Of a stretch of DNA of 48,706 bases, positions 26,155 through 34,044 are shown piece after piece. The position numbers and the translations under genes were made by a program. The stretch comes from Arcicella sp043769985. Its GTDB lineage: Bacteria > Bacteroidota > Bacteroidia > Cytophagales > Spirosomataceae. The notes under the pieces are model-generated. The model was given only the letters and a program-made list of their open reading frames with translations, was not told the DNA's origin and searched no databases. How positions within the stretch are numbered: the first letter of the stretch is position 1; every line of letters begins with the position of its first letter. The stretch is from positions 1-48,706 of the forward strand of contig JAYVIV010000243.1 of NCBI GenBank assembly GCA_043769985.1, written 5' to 3'.

Positions 26155-27006
26155 ATGAAAGACCTTTCTTTAACCATCATTCAAACGAATTTATTTTGGG
26201 AAAACCCCATGGCAAATTTGGCAAATTTAGAGGAGAAAATGGCTCAAATCCCATTGCCAACCGACCTCATTATTCTTCCCGAGATGTTCACAACTGGATT
26301 TACTATGAATGCGAAATCTGTGGCAGAACCAATGAATTTCACAACTTTTAAATGGTTAAAGCAACAGGCAAAACGGACAAATGCAGTTATAACAGGAAGT
26401 TACATTGTTAAAGAAGGAGAATGTTTTTTCAATAGATTAATTTGGATGCGTCCTGATGGTAGTTTTGAAACCTACGATAAAAGGCATTTATTCAGAATGG
26501 GAGGGGAGGATAAAACTTTCACGGCAGGAACAACACGACTTATTGTTGAACTAAAAGGCTGGCGAATTTGTCCCTTAATTTGCTATGATTTAAGATTTCC
26601 CGTTTGGTCACGGAATTTTACTCAGGAGGAAGGAGGAAAAAAAAGTTCACATCTTCAATCTAATACCTACGATCTCATAGCTCATAATTCATACCTAAAT
26701 TACGATTTATTGATTTATGTTGCCAATTGGCCCTCCGTTCGTTCACAGGTTTGGGATACACTTTTGCAAGCTCGTGCAATTGAGAATCAGAGTTATTGCA
26801 TTGGGGTTAATCGAGTTGGAAAGGATGGAATGAATTTAGAATATGCTGGAAATTCAGTCGTTATTGACTTTAAAGGAAATCAACTATTTTATCAAAAAGA
26901 TTCAGAAATAATTAATAATCAGATACTTAGCAAAAACGAATTAGAAGATTTTAGAGCTAAATTTCCTGCATATTTGGATGCAGATGATTTTGAAATTATT
27001 CTGTAA
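26155..27006 (+). CDS. Nitrilase-superfamily amidohydrolase (omega-amidase, YafV-like)
   Basis: A 283-aa cytoplasmic enzyme. The Glu-Lys-Cys triad is visible: LPEMF (E43), YDKRHLF (K109) and ICYDLRFPVW (C143). The motif GGEDKTFTAG between Lys and Cys is typical of the YafV/omega-amidase branch, which removes ammonia from alpha-keto-amides such as 2-oxoglutaramate in the methionine salvage and glutamine transaminase routes. Substrate is inferred from family. It is divergent from the thioredoxin gene and followed by a MITE-like palindrome. Confidence 0.9.
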   Translation: MKDLSLTIIQTNLFWENPMANLANLEEKMAQIPLPTDLIILPEMFTTGFTMNAKSVAEPMNFTTFKWLKQQAKRTNAVITGSYIVKEGECFFNRLIWMRPDGSFETYDKRHLFRMGGEDKTFTAGTTRLIVELKGWRICPLICYDLRFPVWSRNFTQEEGGKKSSHLQSNTYDLIAHNSYLNYDLLIYVANWPSVRSQVWDTLLQARAIENQSYCIGVNRVGKDGMNLEYAGNSVVIDFKGNQLFYQKDSEIINNQILSKNELEDFRAKFPAYLDADDFEIIL

Positions 27007-27014
27007 AAATATTA

Positions 27015-27174
27015 GAAACTGTTTAAGTTAATTTTTGAAGATGAAAAAAAATGGTTTTTGTGTGAAAACGAGTTACAAAAACCGCAGTTTAGCAACGCTA
27101 AATGAGGATTTTTGTAACGAAGTATTAACCAAAAAACAAATTTTTCAATTCAAAATTTTAATTTAAACAGCTTC
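27015..27174. mobile_element. 160-bp palindromic MITE-like element
   Basis: The ends are inverted repeats: GAAACTGTTTAAGTTAATTT at the left and, read from the other end, GAAGCTGTTTAAATTAAAAT. The similarity continues inward on both sides for about 70 bp. The centre is a hairpin: GTTACAAAAA pairs with TTTTTGTAAC, and GTTTAGC with GCTAAAT around AAC. TTA lies immediately outside both ends (27012-27014 and 27175-27177), which fits a 3-bp target duplication. There is no ORF inside. It fills the gap between the amidohydrolase and SGNH genes, ending 8 bp before the next ATG. Confidence 0.72.
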
Positions 27175-27182
27175 TTAGATTA

Positions 27183-27806
27183 ATGATTCGTAAATACTTC
27201 TTACCCATATCTATTGTTATCAACATTAGCTTAGGAACCCTCGTTTTTCAGTTAAGAGATAAAATATTTTCTCAAATTTTCCCTTCTTCAAAAGTAAATA
27301 TTTTGTTGATTGGTGATTCGCTTTTGGCTCAAGAAAATTGGAATAAGTCGTTATCCAGAAATGATTTAAAAAATGATGCTTTTGGAGGGGCAATTACACA
27401 ACAAATTTTGTGGAATATTGAACGTGGCGAATTAGTGAGTAATCCTAAAATTGTGGTAATTGATGGTGGAATTAATGACTTATTGTCGGGCGTTCCAACG
27501 CAAAGAATACTTAGTAATTATCAGAAAATTATAGAAGTTTTAAGAAAGCGAAATATTAAAATAATTGCTCATTTAATTTTATATACTGTTGATAATGAGG
27601 ATATTAATAAAGAAGTATTTGTACTGAATTATCTGCTAAAGGAATATTTTGAAAGTCAGAAAATTGAATTCATAGACATGAACCTTCAACTTTCCGACTC
27701 TAAAAAACTTCAATCAAATTTTTCTATCGACGGCATCCATTTAAAAAATGAGGCTTATAAAATCTGGGCAAATGAATTAAAAGCTAAACTGCCACAGGAG
27801 CTTTAA
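27183..27806 (+). CDS. SGNH/GDSL hydrolase with N-terminal membrane anchor
   Basis: A 207-aa protein. An N-terminal hydrophobic segment (YFLPISIVINISLGTLVF) acts as an uncleaved anchor or signal. The SGNH blocks are present: IGDSLLAQ (Ser46), a Gly in AFGGAIT, GGINDL (Asn98) and SIDGIHL (Asp183, His186). It is likely an esterase or O-deacetylase of lipids or surface sugars acting outside the cytoplasm. The 3' end overlaps the convergent thyA gene by 23 bp. Confidence 0.87.
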   Translation: MIRKYFLPISIVINISLGTLVFQLRDKIFSQIFPSSKVNILLIGDSLLAQENWNKSLSRNDLKNDAFGGAITQQILWNIERGELVSNPKIVVIDGGINDLLSGVPTQRILSNYQKIIEVLRKRNIKIIAHLILYTVDNEDINKEVFVLNYLLKEYFESQKIEFIDMNLQLSDSKKLQSNFSIDGIHLKNEAYKIWANELKAKLPQEL

Positions 27807-28578
27807 TGCCTGGATAAGGCTCATAATTCAAGAGTGCAAAATCTTCAAATTTGAAACTAAAAATATCCTTCACCGCTGGATTGATTTTCATGGTTGGAAG
27901 TACCTTTGGCTCACGAGCCAACTGCGTTTGAACTTGCTCAAAATGATTTGAATAGATGTGAGTATCACCGCCTGTCCAAATGAAATCGCCTAAATCCAAA
28001 TCACAAACCTGAGCAATCATCATTGTTAGAAGGGCATAAGATGCAATATTAAAAGGCACTCCCAGAAACACATCCGCCGACCGTTGATACAACTGACACG
28101 ATAGTTTATTATCCGCCACATAAAACTGAAAAAGGGCATGGCAAGGCATCAGAGCCATTTCTGACAGTTCCCCAACGTTCCAAGCACTTATAATAATCCT
28201 CCTCGAATCTGGGCTTTTTTTAAGCGTTTCAATAACTTCTTTCAATTGGTCTATTACCTTTCCGTTTGGGGTTGTCCAACTTCTCCATTGTTTTCCATAA
28301 ACGGGTCCTAAATCGCCATTTTCATTCGCCCACTCATCCCAAATCTTTACGCCATTTTCATTCAAATATTTAATATTTGTATCTCCATTAATAAACCATA
28401 ACAACTCATGGATGATAGATTTCAAGTGTACTTTTTTGGTTGTAACCATCGGAAAACCGTCGTTTAGGTTAAACCGCATTTGATAGCCAAATACCGAAGT
28501 TGTTCCAGTACCTGTTCGGTCAGTTTTTTCAGTTCCAGTCTCGAGAATGTGTTTGAGGAGGGTATGGTATTGTTGCAT
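27784..28578 (-). CDS. thyA: Thymidylate synthase
   Basis: Converts dUMP to dTMP using methylenetetrahydrofolate. A complete 264-aa protein, the same length as E. coli ThyA. Landmarks are KTDRTGTGTTSVFG, the catalytic cysteine in ALMPCHALFQFYV, CQLYQRSADVFLGVPFNIAS and the dUMP-binding GGDTHIYSNH. The start ATG is the family start. Its stop lies inside the SGNH gene, which points towards it. No dihydrofolate reductase gene is next to it in this window, unlike many bacteria. A perfect hairpin lies about 18 bp upstream of the start. Confidence 0.98.
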   Translation of the reverse strand: MQQYHTLLKHILETGTEKTDRTGTGTTSVFGYQMRFNLNDGFPMVTTKKVHLKSIIHELLWFINGDTNIKYLNENGVKIWDEWANENGDLGPVYGKQWRSWTTPNGKVIDQLKEVIETLKKSPDSRRIIISAWNVGELSEMALMPCHALFQFYVADNKLSCQLYQRSADVFLGVPFNIASYALLTMMIAQVCDLDLGDFIWTGGDTHIYSNHFEQVQTQLAREPKVLPTMKINPAVKDIFSFKFEDFALLNYEPYPGIKAPVAV

Positions 28579-28595
28579 TTTGTGATATAATAAGT

Positions 28596-28628
28596 ACGGA
28601 AGTCGTCCTTTTGAAGGACGACTTCCGT
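28596..28628. repeat. Perfect 15-bp inverted repeat in the thyA leader
   Basis: ACGGAAGTCGTCCTT and AAGGACGACTTCCGT pair perfectly around a 3-nt loop (TTG). There is no T tract on either strand, so a simple terminator is unlikely. It is 18 bp upstream of the thyA start and downstream of the terminator of the preceding gene. Confidence 0.8.
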
Positions 28629-28659
28629 TATTTAATAGTTCTGTTCAAAATTACAATCA

Positions 28660-28700
28660 AAAAAATAATCCTGCAAGATTTATTAATTCCTACAGGATTA
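28660..28700 (-). terminator. Intrinsic terminator of the small Lys/Cys peptide gene
   Basis: TAATCCTG pairs with CAGGATTA around a 19-nt loop. On the minus strand the stem is followed by TTTTTTGATTG. Confidence 0.65.
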
Positions 28701-28728
28701 TCTATTCTGATGTGCTATTTCTTTGAAA

Positions 28729-28938
28729 TTAGGCTGCTTTTTTTGCTGCTTTCTTATCAGTTTTTTTCTCAGCTTTTGCTTCTTTTTCCATATCTGCACA
28801 ACATTTTCCTTTTGCTTTGTCGCACTTCATAGCTGCTCTATCTTTATCTGAACAACTCTTTCCTTTGTCTTTATCACCTGCAAATGAAGCACTTGCAACG
28901 AAAGCCAATAATGATAAACCTAAGATTACTTTTTTCAT
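28729..28938 (-). CDS. Small exported Lys- and Cys-rich protein, 69 aa
   Basis: The N-terminus is a clear signal peptide (MKKVILGLSLLAFVASASFA). The mature part of about 49 residues is dominated by Lys, Asp, Ala and Glu. Four cysteines sit in the pattern C-x7-C-x7-CC inside SCSDKDRAAMKCDKAKGK, CCADM, and the tail is KKTDKKAAKKAA. No known family is recognised. Metal binding or a redox role for the cysteines is conceivable but not shown. It is monocistronic with its own terminator, upstream of thyA. Confidence 0.75.
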   Translation of the reverse strand: MKKVILGLSLLAFVASASFAGDKDKGKSCSDKDRAAMKCDKAKGKCCADMEKEAKAEKKTDKKAAKKAA

Positions 28939-29015
28939 ATTATTGTAATTTTATTTGTTTAAGATTAACGTTAATGTTTAAGGATTTAGTACAAAAATTG
29001 TGCCTTTAAATTTGC

Positions 29016-29924
29016 CTAAAATTTTGTCTTTCCAATCCATTCCAAATTAGTTTTGATACTATCCAAAGGTGATTTGCCTTGATATGATTCTTGTTCAATG
29101 ATATATTCCGTTGTTCCTCCACTTTTTGCGGCTAATTTCAAAACGTCCGCCACGCCAATAATTCCAGTGCCAAGAATTGTACTTTCATAAGCCTCTTTTT
29201 CACCTTTTATTTCATCTTTTACGTGCATCAATTCAAAACGACCAGGATATTGTTTTAATAATTCAACGGCTCGTCCTCCTCCATTATACATATTACCAAT
29301 ATCCAATTGTTGAGCCACTAAACTTGGATCAGTGTTTTGCATGATAATGTCATAAACTTTCACGCTTGTTAATCTTAGACTAAATTCAAAATCGTGATTA
29401 TGGTAGCCAAATTTCATTCCTGATTTTTTGCATAATTCTCCTGATTTATTGAAAACCTCCATAAAACGTTTGCAATCATCAAAACTCTTACGCAGACTTA
29501 TGTCCAACCAAGGACTCACCACATATTTTTGTCCTAATAAAGCCGCATCTTCCACCGTTTTTTTCCATACATCGGTAAAGTCATTTTTAGTGGAGTCATA
29601 ATGTTGCCCACCCATGACGGTGTGCCCACTTGGCATAGCTAAACCCAAGTCATCCAGTATTTTGCGAAACTCTTTTGGTTCATAACCATAGAATTTCCCG
29701 TTTACATAATTGGCGTGTTCAACGTTTTTGTAACCCATTTCAGCCACTTTTTTAAGTGTTCCTAAAGGGTCTTTTTTCATCTCATCACGAACAGAATAAA
29801 GTTGAATTCCGATATTCTTTTTGTTGGTTTTATTATTACCAAAAAGCGAAGGAGAAAGTAAAAGTGCTGTTCCTGCCAAAGCTGATGTTTGCAGAAATGA
29901 GCGACGGTTAAGGTTTTGTGTCAT
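29016..29924 (-). CDS. Exported sugar phosphate isomerase/epimerase family (TIM-barrel) protein
   Basis: A 302-aa protein with a Tat-type leader (MTQNLNRRSFLQTSALAG). The xylose-isomerase-like barrel is visible as KNIGIQLYSVRDEM, GYKNVEHANY, FGYHNHDFEF (metal site), QQLDIGNMYNGGG and HVKDEIKG, ending YIIEQESYQG. Such exported barrels in Bacteroidota often act on sugars or inositols in the periplasm; substrate is unknown. The gene is divergent from porX across a spacer with a near-perfect palindrome. Confidence 0.9.
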   Translation of the reverse strand: MTQNLNRRSFLQTSALAGTALLLSPSLFGNNKTNKKNIGIQLYSVRDEMKKDPLGTLKKVAEMGYKNVEHANYVNGKFYGYEPKEFRKILDDLGLAMPSGHTVMGGQHYDSTKNDFTDVWKKTVEDAALLGQKYVVSPWLDISLRKSFDDCKRFMEVFNKSGELCKKSGMKFGYHNHDFEFSLRLTSVKVYDIIMQNTDPSLVAQQLDIGNMYNGGGRAVELLKQYPGRFELMHVKDEIKGEKEAYESTILGTGIIGVADVLKLAAKSGGTTEYIIEQESYQGKSPLDSIKTNLEWIGKTKF

Positions 29925-29965
29925 TGATGGAATGATTTTTTTTAAATAATAAAAGTGCTTTTTTC

Positions 29966-30042
29966 AACCGCTGTCAGGGCGAAAAGCCGCTGTCAGGGTT
30001 CAGACTAAACCCTGACAGCGGCTTTTCGCCCTGTCAGCGGTT
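29966..30042. repeat. Near-perfect 35-bp inverted repeat (CCGCTGTCAGGG family)
   Basis: AACCGCTGTCAGGGCGAAAA, GCCGCTGTCAGGGTT on the left arm is matched by AACCCTGACAGCGGCTTTTC, GCCCTGTCAGCGGTT on the right with a single mismatch and a 7-nt loop (CAGACTA). It lies in the 312-bp divergent spacer between the isomerase and porX. The rest of that spacer is AT-rich with no gene; TAATTTCG at 30172 is a possible porX -7 element. Confidence 0.9.
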
Positions 30043-30236
30043 TTGATTATGACAATTGTTATTTATCATGGTTGGAATAATTTTTTATACAATTTAAAGA
30101 AAATACAAATACAGAGTGTCATTGCCTACGCTGATTGTGAAATTAAATACTCATAAAAACTGTTAAATGACTAATTTCGTAACAACAAAACAATTTTTGC
30201 TCCGTTATCCTTTCAGTTAACATTAAACTAATAATT

Positions 30237-31808
30237 ATGCAGTATTCAATCCTCTGGGCAGATGATGAAATAGATTTGCTCAAACCTTATATCATGTTTC
30301 TTACGCAAAAAGGCTATGATGTCACCCCTGTGAATTCTGGAAATGATGCTTTAGAAGAACTCGAAAAAAAGAAATTTGATGTCGTTTTCTTGGATGAAAA
30401 TATGCCAGGAATGACGGGTTTGGAGGTTCTTCCCAAAATAAAACAAATGAAGCCAAACCTTCCAGTGATTATGATTACGAAGTCGGAGGAGGAATATATT
30501 ATGGAAGAAGCAATCGGTTCAAAAATTGCTGATTATTTGATTAAACCGCTGAATCCCAATCAGATACTTCTCTCCGTTAAAAAGATTTTGGATAAAAAAC
30601 GATTGGAAGAAGAGAAAACTAATCTTTCCTATCAACAAGAATTTCGTCAGATTGCGATGAAATACCAAGATAATATTGATCATGCAGAATGGGCGGAAAT
30701 CTATAAAAAATTACTCTTTTGGGAATTAGAAATTGACCGTACTGAAAACAAATCTATGGCGGAAGTCATGAATATGCAAAAGTCGGAAGCTAATGCCAAT
30801 TTTTCACGATTTATTACCCAGAATTACGAAAATTGGTTGAATGAACCCAAAGTTAATCGCCCTATTTTATCGCACGAATTGATGCGGAAAAAAGTTTTTC
30901 CTTTGTTAAAAGAGGATTCTCCTTTGTTTTTTGTGTTAATTGATAACCTTCGTTTCGACCAGTGGAAAATTTTGGAAGGCTTAATTCAAGACTATTTTTC
31001 GGTTGAAACAGAATCGGTTTATTATTCAATTTTGCCAACTACAACTGCCTACGCACGTAACGCAATTTTTTCTGGCTTGATGCCCTCCGAAATCGAAAAA
31101 CAGTATCCAAAGCATTGGGTGCAGGATATTGGCGACAGTGAAGAAGAAGAAGGATTTAATAAACACGAAGAATTCTTCTTTCAAGAACAACTCAAAAGAA
31201 GCAGAATGCCTTTCCCGGTGAAGGCTTCGTACCACAAAATTATTCACAATAATCAGGGGAAAAATTTAGTTGAAAATTTTTCAAGATTAGACCAGAACCA
31301 TTTGAATATTGTGGTATATAACTTTGTGGATATGCTCTCTCATGCACGCACAGATATGGCAATGATTAAGGAATTAGCACCAGACGAATCGGGTTATAGA
31401 AGTCTGACGGCGTCATGGTTTAATCACTCGCCTTTGTTTGATTTTTTGAAGAAAATTGCGGATAAAAAAGGTAGATTAATCATCACCACCGACCACGGAA
31501 TGATTCGTGTTCAGAACCCTGTAAAGATTGTGGGCGACCGTTCTGTGAATACAAATTTGCGTTATAAGCAAGGAAGAAACTTAAATTGGGATGATGACGG
31601 ACACCTTTTGGTGTGTCGTAAACCTGAGCGTTATTTCTTGCCAAAGGTAAATGTGTCAACGACTTATGTTTTCACGATGGAGGATTATTTCTTTGCTTAT
31701 CCCAATAATTATAATCATTATGTGAGTCATTATCGGAATACTTTTCAACATGGTGGGGTGTCGTTAGAAGAATGTATTATTCCATTTGTTTATTTGACGG
31801 CGAAGTAA
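30237..31808 (+). CDS. porX: PorX: T9SS response regulator with PglZ/alkaline-phosphatase-type output domain
   Basis: PorX, with the kinase PorY, controls and physically contacts the T9SS in Bacteroidota. The receiver domain (residues 1-120) has the acidic pocket WADDEID, phosphorylatable Asp53 in VVFLDENMPGMTG, Thr81 in MITKSEEE and Lys103 in DYLIKP. A helical linker leads to the PglZ-type domain from about residue 200 to the end: FFVLIDNLRFDQW, TTTAYARNAIFSG, NIVVYNFVDMLSH and ITTDHGMIRVQNP carry the metal and nucleophile residues of alkaline-phosphatase-superfamily enzymes, consistent with the known phosphodiesterase activity. 523 aa is normal. No PorY kinase gene is next to it. Confidence 0.95.
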   Translation: MQYSILWADDEIDLLKPYIMFLTQKGYDVTPVNSGNDALEELEKKKFDVVFLDENMPGMTGLEVLPKIKQMKPNLPVIMITKSEEEYIMEEAIGSKIADYLIKPLNPNQILLSVKKILDKKRLEEEKTNLSYQQEFRQIAMKYQDNIDHAEWAEIYKKLLFWELEIDRTENKSMAEVMNMQKSEANANFSRFITQNYENWLNEPKVNRPILSHELMRKKVFPLLKEDSPLFFVLIDNLRFDQWKILEGLIQDYFSVETESVYYSILPTTTAYARNAIFSGLMPSEIEKQYPKHWVQDIGDSEEEEGFNKHEEFFFQEQLKRSRMPFPVKASYHKIIHNNQGKNLVENFSRLDQNHLNIVVYNFVDMLSHARTDMAMIKELAPDESGYRSLTASWFNHSPLFDFLKKIADKKGRLIITTDHGMIRVQNPVKIVGDRSVNTNLRYKQGRNLNWDDDGHLLVCRKPERYFLPKVNVSTTYVFTMEDYFFAYPNNYNHYVSHYRNTFQHGGVSLEECIIPFVYLTAK

Positions 31809-31868
31809 ATAGAAAATTTAAAATCAAGAAAATTCAATAATTTTACTAAATTAATAAAACTTAAAATT

Positions 31869-32042
31869 ATGGATACGACTGAATATTTAATGAGCCATAA
31901 AAAGAATCGTGAACGACTTTTAGAGTCCATGAGGCAGGTTGAAAGGGGCGAAGTTATTAAAGTGACAATGGAAGAATTGATGTCTGATGAATTGATGAAA
32001 ACAAAATATACCGAATTTAAAAATAAAAAGTTAAGACGTTAA
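31869..32042 (+). CDS. Orphan antitoxin-like small protein, 57 aa
   Basis: An ATG ORF: TTEYLMSHKKNRERLLES, MRQVERGEVIKVTMEELMSD, then a Lys-rich end KTKYTEFKNKKLRR. The layout resembles small antitoxins paired with RelE/ParE toxins, with an N-terminal dimer region and a basic or flexible tail. I cannot name the family with certainty. No toxin gene follows. Instead its last 12 bases overlap the convergent kdsB gene, so if it is an antitoxin it is an orphan or remnant. A spacer of 60 bp separates it from porX, which may drive it by read-through. Confidence 0.55.
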   Translation: MDTTEYLMSHKKNRERLLESMRQVERGEVIKVTMEELMSDELMKTKYTEFKNKKLRR

Positions 32043-32813
32043 ATTAACTCTCTTCAAAGCCTCTTCCAAATCCGCAGGGACATCAATGCCGAAACTATCG
32101 TAAGGAGTTTCGGCAATTTTTATTTTAAAGCCATTTGCCAGCCAACGTAACTGTTCCAAAGACTCAACACGCTCTAATAAAGCCATGGGTAGTTTTGTAA
32201 TTTTCTTCAAAATATCAACTCTGTAAGCATAAATTCCAATGTGTTTGAAGTAATTGTGAAAATCAAGCCACTTTTCTTTTTCAATTCCTCTTAAATAAGG
32301 TACGGTTTGTCGGGTAAAATAAATAGCTTCATGATTATTGTCAAAAACTACTTTTGGCGTATTGGGATTGAACAAAGTGGTTTCGTCTTCAATCTGTTTT
32401 ACGAGCGTTGCCAATTCAGTTTTTTCGGTTAAACAACCCGCCAAAATATCAATCTGTTCGGGTTGAATAAATGGCTCATCTCCTTGAATATTAATTACAT
32501 AGTCATATTTTTTATAGAGTTTTCCTTGTTTTTTTCGCTCTGCCCTTGAAATAATCTGGAACGTCTCAAAACATCTATCAGTGCCACTTGGGTGTTTTTC
32601 AGAGGTCATAACTACTTCTCCACCAAAAGATACAACGTGATTAAAAATTCTCTCATCATCGGTTGCCACCACTACCTTTGCCAATGAATTTGATTTCATG
32701 GCTTGTTCATAAACTCGTTGAATCATAGATTTCCCTCCAATATCCACGAGTGGTTTGGCTGGAAAACGAGTTGAAGCATAACGGGCAGGAATAACACCTA
32801 AGATTTTTTTCAC
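32031..32813 (-). CDS. kdsB: 3-deoxy-manno-octulosonate cytidylyltransferase
   Basis: Activates Kdo as CMP-Kdo for lipid A/LPS synthesis in the cytoplasm. 260 aa. Motifs: VIPARYASTRFPAKPLVDIG (nucleotide-binding loop), VVATDDERIFNHV, SGTDRCFE and INIQGDEPFIQPEQ, with the C-terminal GIDVPADLEEAL. All are intact. The gene is convergent with the antitoxin-like ORF and its stop codon lies within that ORF. Confidence 0.97.
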   Translation of the reverse strand: MKKILGVIPARYASTRFPAKPLVDIGGKSMIQRVYEQAMKSNSLAKVVVATDDERIFNHVVSFGGEVVMTSEKHPSGTDRCFETFQIISRAERKKQGKLYKKYDYVINIQGDEPFIQPEQIDILAGCLTEKTELATLVKQIEDETTLFNPNTPKVVFDNNHEAIYFTRQTVPYLRGIEKEKWLDFHNYFKHIGIYAYRVDILKKITKLPMALLERVESLEQLRWLANGFKIKIAETPYDSFGIDVPADLEEALKRVNLTS

Positions 32814-32822
32814 GTTTTGAGT

Positions 32823-32902
32823 GTGCTAAAACCACGAATTCACGAATGGTTTTTTATTAATCGGATAATTAATCTTTTCATTCGTGCATTCGTAGCATAA
32901 AA
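32823..32902. repeat. Word-type inverted repeat (CACGAATTC / CATTCGTG family)
   Basis: AACCACGAATTCACGAATGG on the left and CATTCGTGCATTCGTAGC on the right form an imperfect palindrome in the gap between kdsB and the next minus-strand gene. Confidence 0.72.
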
Positions 32903-32903
32903 A

Positions 32904-33431
32904 TTACATCATAAAATTCTCTCTGATTTCTTGTTTAATCACCCTCAAAGCCTCGTCAGAAGGATTAACATTTTTCTCCATAATCACTTCAAAAATGCGT
33001 TTTGAGAGTTCTATGGCTGGTGCTTCGGGAGTTAAGTCTCTGGCAGACAGGTTGATGAGAGCAACGGTTTCATTCATGGCATTTTTCACAACTGTCCAGG
33101 CTTCATCGCTCATATATACTTGTTGTGAGAGATTATGCGAAAATTCTTCTCTGATATCTGAGAGCATTAATTGTTGAAAAGAAACCACATTTGGCGTTTG
33201 TCCGTTCAAGCGAATTAAGAGATTATTAGGAGAAATTCTTTCCAAAAATAATGCCATACGCTCGTAGGCTTGTAAACGAATTGGTAAGAGTGTTTTAGTC
33301 GTTTCAGCTTTAATCGCTAACTCTTTTTCGACTGCATCTTTTCTTATAAACGAACTGACTGTCAAGTACATAGCCCAAAGAACTAAACCCGCAGGAAGGA
33401 TAATCTTTACTAAATCGGCAACTAATTCCAT
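32904..33431 (-). CDS. Conserved Bacteroidota single-pass membrane protein of unknown function
   Basis: A 175-aa protein with one N-terminal helix (LVKIILPAGLVLWAMYLTVS) and a cytoplasmic helical domain containing KTLLPIRLQAYERMALFLER, ISPNNLLIRL and SDEAWTVVKNA. It may be the family NCBI labels DUF7935, from memory and unverified. Function is unknown. Upstream of its start lies a long word-type inverted repeat, and kdsB follows 90 bp downstream, so the two may share transcription. Confidence 0.75.
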   Translation of the reverse strand: MELVADLVKIILPAGLVLWAMYLTVSSFIRKDAVEKELAIKAETTKTLLPIRLQAYERMALFLERISPNNLLIRLNGQTPNVVSFQQLMLSDIREEFSHNLSQQVYMSDEAWTVVKNAMNETVALINLSARDLTPEAPAIELSKRIFEVIMEKNVNPSDEALRVIKQEIRENFMM

Positions 33432-33448
33432 TTTGTAAGGGTTGATTG

Positions 33449-33656
33449 GTTATTAGTTACTGGTTATTAGTTATCGGTTATTAATTACTGGTAATTAGTT
33501 ATTGGTTACTGGTAATTAGTTATCGGAGCAAATTCTATATTTCAATGAAACTGATTTTTCTCTCAACTAAATTTCTTTTGTTATGAATACTACACAACCA
33601 ATAACTGATAACTAATAACCAACAACTGATAACCAATAACTAATAACCAATACCTA
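33449..33656. repeat. Word-type inverted repeat (GGTTATTAGTTACTG family), about 200 bp
   Basis: At least eight degenerate copies of GGTTATTAGTTACTGGTTAT-type words occupy the left arm, and the complement (ATAACTGATAACTAATAACC and variants) the right arm, with a unique stretch of about 60 bp between them. It fills most of the 295-bp spacer before the IscA-like gene. No gene is present. Confidence 0.85.
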
Positions 33657-33726
33657 TTTTACTTCCTCAAAAATAGTTAATTTTAAGGTCGAAATGAACT
33701 CAAAAGAGTGAATAGCATACTTTTTT

Positions 33727-34044
33727 ATGACAGATACAAAAATAATTCCAATCAATATTACTGATAATGCCAAAGCCCAAGTTAATAACGCCTTGACTAT
33801 CAAAGGAATACCTGAAAATTATTTTCTAAGAATTGGTTTGCGAGGAGGAGCGTGTAGTGCAACTTATTTCATTGGATTTGATAAAATGGAAGACCTTGAC
33901 GACCTTTACGAAATCGAAAATCTTGACATTGGATTATTAATAAAACGTCCGCATTTAATGTACTTGATGGGCGTGGAATTGGATTTTGAGGAGCAAGGAA
34001 ATGGATATACATTTAGCCCCCTAACCCCCGATGGGGGAATTTAA
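33727..34044 (+). CDS. HesB/IscA-like iron-sulfur assembly family protein with repeat-derived tail
   Basis: A 105-aa A-type-carrier-like protein: ITDNAKAQVNNALTIKG, LRIGLRGGACSATYFIGF, LMYLMGVELDFEEQGNGYTF. Only one cysteine (in GGACS) is present; the CxC pair near the C-terminus of canonical IscA is missing, so cluster transfer is uncertain. The last ten residues (FSPLTPDGGI) are encoded by the left arm of the CCCCCGATGGGGG inverted repeat, which also contains the stop codon. This suggests the repeat replaced the original 3' end. The Ppx/GppA gene follows about 40 bp later. Confidence 0.78.
   Translation: MTDTKIIPINITDNAKAQVNNALTIKGIPENYFLRIGLRGGACSATYFIGFDKMEDLDDLYEIENLDIGLLIKRPHLMYLMGVELDFEEQGNGYTFSPLTPDGGI

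Noticed and set aside
31869..32813. A complete toxin-antitoxin pair next to porX
   Set aside because: The downstream gene is kdsB on the opposite strand; no toxin is present, only an antitoxin-like ORF.
33449..33656. Possible origin-type iteron cluster
   Set aside because: The GGTTATTAGTTACTG words are inverted about a centre and no replication gene or DnaA box set is seen; it belongs to the spacer-repeat class.
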